From: Candidatus Uhrbacteria bacterium
GTDB taxonomy: Bacteria > Patescibacteriota > Patescibacteriia > UBA9934 > UBA9568
Reading direction: 5' to 3'
Assembly (NCBI GenBank): GCA_003497135.1
Contig: DNKR01000018.1
Location: 1 to 10,469 of the forward strand
DNA: 10,469 bases
This document shows, piece by piece, positions 6,462-10,469 of the stretch (within the stretch, counting starts at the first letter, position 1; each line of letters opens with the position of its first letter). A program made the position numbers and the translations under genes. The notes under the pieces are model-generated. The model saw nothing but the letters and a program-made list of their open reading frames with translations. It made no database searches and was not told the origin of the DNA.

Positions 6462-9103
6462 ACTGTTTTTTTACTATATAGGAAAAATTCTTTTGTTATT
6501 TCTATTGCGGAGAATTTAATCAGAGCCATCAAGACCAGAAGCACAAAATCAAACGGAACAAGCGGAGCGAGCTTGAACAAGTCGCGCATAAACGGAACAG
6601 TAACGGTCAGCAATTGCAGTCCAAAACCTGCGGCAACGCCGGCGACAAGCCAAGGGTTTGAAAAAGGATTCATTCTAAATATGCTTCTGCGCAAACTTTT
6701 AAGCGCGAACGCGTAAATAAGAGAATCAATCGCAAGGCCCATAAACACGACTGTTCTTGCATGCGCCTCATCGCCGTTTGAACTCAACAGGTACAAGAAC
6801 AAGCCGAACAGGGCAAGGTCAGTAATAATTCCGATTAAGAAAATCAGAATTTTAAGCTGTCCGTCAAGAAGCGCCTCACCTTTTTTGCGCGGCGGCATTC
6901 CCATAATATTCGGCTCGCTTGGCTCAAGCGTAAGAGCAAGTCCCGGAAATCCGTCTGTTACTATATTGATCCAAAGAATATGAATCGGTAAAAGAGGAAG
7001 CGGCAAGCGCATAAGAATAGACCCTGCTATCAAAACTATTTCAGAAAAGCTGTCAATAAGAAGATAAGCGATAACTTTGCGCATGTTGTCAAACATTGTG
7101 CGCCCGCCCTCTGCGGCCGCTAAAATTGTTTTGAGATTATTATCAAGAAGAACTATATCAGACGCTTCTTTTGCAACATCAGTTCCGGAACCCAAAGCTA
7201 TGCCTATATCAGCTTTTTTCAAAGCAGGCGCGTCGTTCACGCCATCGCCGGTCATTGCAACAACTTGACCGTGATTCTGCCACGCTTCTACAATGCGAAT
7301 TTTGTGCCTTGGCTCAACTCGCGCGAAAACGCTGATGTCCTGAATCTTATTTCTTAACTCATCGTCGGTCATTGAATCCAATTCCGGCCCTGTGATGAGC
7401 CCTGCTAAACCAGCGCGTATTCCGGCTTCGGTTGAGATTGCGAGCGCTGTTTTTGGGTGGTCGCCTGTAACAAGAACAGTGCGAATACCAGCGCTTTCAG
7501 CCAACGCGATTGTTTCGCGCGCTTCTGCGCGCAACGGATCGCGTATGCCGAATATGCCAATACTTGCAAAACCGGAAAGATCATCCAGCACGATGCTGTT
7601 AACTGATTTTGAAACAAAGCGGCAAGCAACAGCCATGACTCGCAAGCCCTTGTCCGCAAGATCACCAGATTCTGAAATCAGTTTTTTGCGTGTTTCTTCT
7701 GTTAATGGCTGTGCGGCGGAATTAGAAAAAACAGAATCGCATTTTCCAAAAACAATTTCAGGAGCGCCTTTGATTATCATAATTCTTTCAGAATCCCATT
7801 CGTGCAATGTAACCATGTATTTTCTTGCCGAATCAAACGGAATCTCAAAAATGCGCGCGTGTCTTCTGTGAAGATCAGGCAATGAAACGCCGAATTCGTA
7901 CCCTGATTCAAGCAGAGCGGTTTCTGTCGGCGAACCGACGAATTCAATCCCATGATCTTCTTGCGCTTCTTTTACAAACGCGTCATTGCACAAAAGAGCT
8001 GCTTCAAGCATAAATCTTGTCGCGCTAGAAATTTCTTTTGGTGCGTCTTTGACCCAAAAACTTTCTTCTGAATTGCTGAAATATTCAGTTTTCATTTTGC
8101 CTTCTGTTATTGTGCCTGTTTTATCAGTGCAAATAACCGAAACGCTTCCAAGAGTTTCTGCGGCAACCAACCGCCTAATAACAGCCTTTCTTTTTAGAAT
8201 CCTTTGCGCACCAATTGCGAGAATAAAAGTTATAGCGATTAACAACCCCTCTGGAACCGCTGCAACAGAAAGAGCGGTAACAAGCAAAAACATTTCATAC
8301 ACAGAACGGCCCAAAGCAATGCCGATAACAAACAATATAACAGCAACGCAAACCACCACAACAGAAATAAAAACAGCCAGCTTGTCTAATTGCTTCTGAA
8401 GCGGAGTTCTTTCGTCTTTAACCTGTTTTACAAGCGTTGCTATTTGCCCAAACTGCGTTTTTGCGCCTGTTGCAACAACAACCGCTTCACCTGTTCCGGC
8501 GACAATGGCGGTTCCTGCATAGACCATGTTCGCGCGCTCCGCAAGCAATTGGCCGGCAGGCAAAACTTTATCGGTTTTCTCAACCGGCATTGATTCGCCT
8601 GTTAAAGGCATTTCGTTTGTCTGCATGCCTGAACAAAAAATAACGCGAGCATCAGCCGCAACGCGGTCGCCAAGCCGCAAAAGCAAGATGTCGCCCGGCA
8701 CGACAACAGATGCGGGTATTAATTGCTCGGATCCATCTCTGCGTACAAGAGCGTTCTCCACAATATAAGAACGCAATTTTTCAAGCGCCTTGTCTGCTTT
8801 GAATTCCTGAAAAAATCCAAGTACGGTATTCAACAAAACAGCTATCAATATTATAACCGCATCTGCAAATTCTTTAAGCGCTGCGCTTATTGCGCTTGCA
8901 AAAAGCAAAACAGCAATCAAAGGGCCGCGCAGTTGTCTTGCAAAAACAAAAAACCATGGAGCGCGCTTTTCTTTTGGTAATTCATTGCGTCCATGCTCCA
9001 AAATCAATTTTTTTGCGCTTTCAAAAGACAGCCCGTTTGCGCTGGTATTAAAGCGCTTAAAGATTTCCGCCTTTTCAATTGCGTGCCACGCGAATTCGTC
9101 CAT
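6458..9103 (-). CDS. P2-type cation-transporting ATPase (Ca2+-ATPase-like)
   Basis: An integral membrane ion pump of 881 residues, the normal length for bacterial P2A ATPases. Parts in order: N-terminal cation ATPase domain with WHAIEKAEIFKRF (6-18), the M1-M2 helices (about 60-100), actuator domain with TGES (168-171), M3-M4 with the ion-site motif VPEGL (283-287), phosphorylation motif DKTGT with Asp327, nucleotide-binding motif KGAPE (445-449), TGD (546-548), hinge DGVND (620-624), then M5-M10. In M6, WINIVTDGFP (711-720) keeps the Asn, Thr and Asp of SERCA, and M5 keeps Glu688. The M5 Asn of SERCA site I appears replaced (Ser685 at that place), so one Ca2+ site, as in PMCA pumps, is the better guess. 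Mn2+ or another cation remains possible. It lies 43 bases after the GT4 gene and overlaps the GT2 start by four bases. Confidence 0.93.
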   Translation of the reverse strand: MDEFAWHAIEKAEIFKRFNTSANGLSFESAKKLILEHGRNELPKEKRAPWFFVFARQLRGPLIAVLLFASAISAALKEFADAVIILIAVLLNTVLGFFQEFKADKALEKLRSYIVENALVRRDGSEQLIPASVVVPGDILLLRLGDRVAADARVIFCSGMQTNEMPLTGESMPVEKTDKVLPAGQLLAERANMVYAGTAIVAGTGEAVVVATGAKTQFGQIATLVKQVKDERTPLQKQLDKLAVFISVVVVCVAVILFVIGIALGRSVYEMFLLVTALSVAAVPEGLLIAITFILAIGAQRILKRKAVIRRLVAAETLGSVSVICTDKTGTITEGKMKTEYFSNSEESFWVKDAPKEISSATRFMLEAALLCNDAFVKEAQEDHGIEFVGSPTETALLESGYEFGVSLPDLHRRHARIFEIPFDSARKYMVTLHEWDSERIMIIKGAPEIVFGKCDSVFSNSAAQPLTEETRKKLISESGDLADKGLRVMAVACRFVSKSVNSIVLDDLSGFASIGIFGIRDPLRAEARETIALAESAGIRTVLVTGDHPKTALAISTEAGIRAGLAGLITGPELDSMTDDELRNKIQDISVFARVEPRHKIRIVEAWQNHGQVVAMTGDGVNDAPALKKADIGIALGSGTDVAKEASDIVLLDNNLKTILAAAEGGRTMFDNMRKVIAYLLIDSFSEIVLIAGSILMRLPLPLLPIHILWINIVTDGFPGLALTLEPSEPNIMGMPPRKKGEALLDGQLKILIFLIGIITDLALFGLFLYLLSSNGDEAHARTVVFMGLAIDSLIYAFALKSLRRSIFRMNPFSNPWLVAGVAAGFGLQLLTVTVPFMRDLFKLAPLVPFDFVLLVLMALIKFSAIEITKEFFLYSKKTV

Positions 9104-9146
9104 ATTGTAAAATTAACGAGCAAAATGAAAGCGCGCCAATCTGTTT

Positions 9147-10274
9147 CTATTTGTTAAAAACAGAATCGTACGCGCTTATAGTATCTTTTGTTATTTTATC
9201 CCAACTATAATGCGACGCGATAAATTCTTGGCCGCGCTCGCCCATCTCATGAACAGCATTTGGATTTTGCAGCAAGCGTTCAAGCTCTCGCACAAGATCC
9301 GACTCGTCTTTATTGTTGAATTTAAAGCCAGAACCGCCTATTGCTTCTAAATTTTCAGGTATGTCAGAAACAAGGGCTGGAGCGCCGCACCCCATCGCCT
9401 CAAGAACAACAACAGGCATGCCTTCGTATTCTGACGCATGCACAAAAAGATATGCGTGCGCGTACAGCTGATCTAGAACTCTGCCGGATTGCCTGCCTAA
9501 AAAAATGATATTAGAATTTCCAGCCGCTGACTTTTTCAGCTCATTTTCATAATCTCCGCTAAACGCTGATGAGCCGACAATAACAAGCTTTTTGTCTGTC
9601 TTAATGCGCTTAAACGCTTCTATTATGTGCATCTGCCCCTTATGTCTCACTAATCTGCTAACGCTAAGCAAATATTCGTTTTTTTTCAAGCCGAATTTTT
9701 CCAGTTCGTCTGCTTCTGAAATATTTTTTATTTCAGCTCCGTTTGGTATGTAAACGGCTTCGCGGCCATAATCATTTTTGCAAACATTTTGTATGGTTCT
9801 GCTTGGAGCGATAGTTGCGTGCGGAAATTTGCATGCTGACCATTCGCCAAAATGCAGAAAAGCGCGCGCAACAAGCCCCCATTTTTGGTGAAATCTGTCT
9901 TGTGAATGAAAAGTAACAACAACGCGGGATCTTGGCTTAAAAATTCGCGGGATCCAAGCTAGAGTTGACGGCCCGACTCCGTGATAGTGAAAAACATCTA
10001 TTGGTTTAAAAAGCGCGTGGATGGTTGCAAAAAATGTGTGCACGATTGTTTCTAAATGCTTGCTGTAAACCGTTGGCAGATAAACCGCATGTATTCCGCG
10101 ATAAGTTGACGGCTTTGGTTCAATTTCTTTTGATCTTTCATAAACAAACACTTCGTGGCCGGCCAAAGCAAGCCGCGTTGCTATATTTTTTACATGTGCC
10201 TCAATACCGCCAAAATTCTTACCTTCTCCAATTCCCTTTTGTCCAATCATCGCGATTTTGAACATATCTTTCAT
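9147..10274 (-). CDS. family 4 glycosyltransferase (GT-B fold)
   Basis: A 375-residue glycosyltransferase with two Rossmann-like domains. The N-terminal half has KIAMIGQKGI and FGGIEAHVKNIATRLALAGHE (21-41) for acceptor binding. A linker carries VTFHSQDRFH (120-129) and IAPSRTIQ (155-162). The C-terminal half has SVSRLVRHKGQ (204-214) and the donor-site EX7E pattern with Glu284 and Glu292 in EYEGMPVVVLEAMGCGAPALVS. This is the GT4 (RfaB/mannosyl- or rhamnosyltransferase-like) pattern, usual in lipopolysaccharide, capsule or cell surface glycan synthesis; the sugar cannot be predicted. ATG 10274 is used here; ATG 10265 three codons later is an alternative, with a weak GAAAG just ahead of it. 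It starts 16 bases past the tRNA-Lys gene on the same strand and may be transcribed with it. Confidence 0.92.
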   Translation of the reverse strand: MKDMFKIAMIGQKGIGEGKNFGGIEAHVKNIATRLALAGHEVFVYERSKEIEPKPSTYRGIHAVYLPTVYSKHLETIVHTFFATIHALFKPIDVFHYHGVGPSTLAWIPRIFKPRSRVVVTFHSQDRFHQKWGLVARAFLHFGEWSACKFPHATIAPSRTIQNVCKNDYGREAVYIPNGAEIKNISEADELEKFGLKKNEYLLSVSRLVRHKGQMHIIEAFKRIKTDKKLVIVGSSAFSGDYENELKKSAAGNSNIIFLGRQSGRVLDQLYAHAYLFVHASEYEGMPVVVLEAMGCGAPALVSDIPENLEAIGGSGFKFNNKDESDLVRELERLLQNPNAVHEMGERGQEFIASHYSWDKITKDTISAYDSVFNK

Positions 10275-10290
10275 TTGGACTTAATTTCTC

Positions 10291-10362
10291 TGCGCTGGGA
10301 GGGGATCGGACCCTCGACCTTAGGCTTAAAAGGCCTCTGCTCTACCACTGAGCTACCAGCGC
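10291..10362 (-). tRNA. tRNA-Lys (anticodon UUU)
   Basis: On the minus strand a 72-nt cloverleaf forms. The acceptor stem GCGCTGG/CCAGCGC is fully paired. The D-stem is GCTC/GAGC. The anticodon stem GAGGC/GCCTA has a G-A mismatch at its outer pair, and its loop is CTTTTAA. The T-stem is GAGGG/CCCTC and the discriminator is A. The anticodon TTT lies at 10328-10330, so it reads lysine AAA and AAG. CCA is not encoded. The T-loop reads TCCGATC, with C where nearly all tRNAs have U55. All other helices are intact, so it looks functional. Confidence 0.95.
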
Positions 10363-10374
10363 GTGTTTGGATAT

Positions 10375-10414
10375 AAGTTTAAAAGTTTGCAAGTTAATAA
10401 GTTATTAAGTTTTT
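10375..10414 (-). repeat. five tandem 8-bp units upstream of tRNA-Lys
   Basis: Five units follow each other at exactly 8-bp spacing, with unit starts on the + strand at 10375, 10383, 10391, 10399 and 10407. Each begins AAGTT (+), which reads NNNAACTT on the minus strand; the other three positions vary but are mostly A/T. The array ends 13 bases before the tRNA-Lys 5' end, with TTATAT as a possible -10 element right after it. It may be promoter DNA of the tRNA gene or a simple decayed tandem repeat. Confidence 0.7.
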
Positions 10415-10469
10415 GGATTTGATTTGGCATTTGGATTTTGGGATTTGGAATTTCAATCCAAAATCGGCA
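10415..10469. repeat. degenerate ATTTGG repeats with imperfect inverted repeat
   Basis: From 10417 onward, ATTTG, ATTTGGC, ATTTGG, ATTTTGGG and ATTTGGA follow in succession with 5-8 bp spacing. The last part also forms an imperfect hairpin: GATTTTGGGATT (10434-10445) against AATCCAAAATC (10455-10465), with one bulged G. No coding potential is seen. The stretch runs to the window edge, so its full extent is unknown. Confidence 0.55.

Noticed and set aside
7392..7871. A 159-codon open frame on the + strand inside the P-type ATPase gene
   Set aside because: It is antisense to a well-supported pump domain, has low-complexity composition and matches no family I know. Similar antisense frames at 2097-2555, 7986-8399 and 4568-5002 are rejected for the same reason.
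10155..10376. A + strand open frame running through the tRNA-Lys gene
   Set aside because: Its C-terminal part is the antisense translation of the tRNA, and its start lies inside the GT4 gene.
1..10469. CRISPR array, insertion sequence, or phage or toxin-antitoxin module
   Set aside because: No spaced direct repeats of CRISPR size, no transposase or integrase motifs, no terminal inverted repeats and no toxin-antitoxin pair were seen.

Overview
The window looks like a piece of a chromosome from an uncultured Patescibacteria/CPR bacterium, most likely of the Parcubacteria group. This is inferred from several traits together. The MurE-like ligase lacks the usual N-terminal domain. The FtsB/DivIC-type protein ends in a tryptophan-rich NPxxWW tail. 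Genes are tightly packed with stop/start overlaps, most starts have no Shine-Dalgarno sequence, and neither tRNA gene encodes CCA. TGA is used as a stop several times, so this is not a code-25 lineage such as Gracilibacteria. No 16S or marker-gene comparison could be made, so the assignment is tentative.

Layout, left to right: a tRNA-Thr(CGU) gene on the + strand (56-127). Then a minus-strand cluster at 189-3535, transcribed right to left: a MurE-like Mur ligase, a membrane PH-domain protein, an FtsB/DivIC-type septum protein and a membrane-anchored parvulin-type foldase. Next is one isolated + strand gene of unknown function (3608-4297), with its own strong ribosome binding site and a strong rho-independent terminator (4318-4350). 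A second minus-strand cluster follows at 4369-10274, transcribed right to left: a GT4 glycosyltransferase, a P2-type (Ca2+-ATPase-like) cation pump, a GT2 glycosyltransferase and MurD. A tRNA-Lys(UUU) gene sits just upstream of this cluster on the same strand. Beyond it is a repeat-rich intergenic stretch running to the window end.

The theme is the cell envelope. MurD and MurE add successive residues of the peptidoglycan stem peptide, the FtsB-like protein belongs to the division machinery that directs septal wall synthesis, the parvulin probably assists folding outside the membrane, and the two glycosyltransferases probably make surface glycans or glycolipids. The ATPase probably exports Ca2+ or a similar divalent cation. 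The unknown + strand gene splits what would otherwise be a continuous minus-strand murD-murE run.

The points most worth a second look are the apparently circularly permuted parvulin lacking catalytic histidines, the MurE-like ligase with a missing domain and altered specificity motif, the isolated unknown gene cassette, an exact 8-bp-period repeat upstream of tRNA-Lys, and a C at position 55 in the tRNA-Lys T-loop. I saw no clear defence, CRISPR or mobile system.
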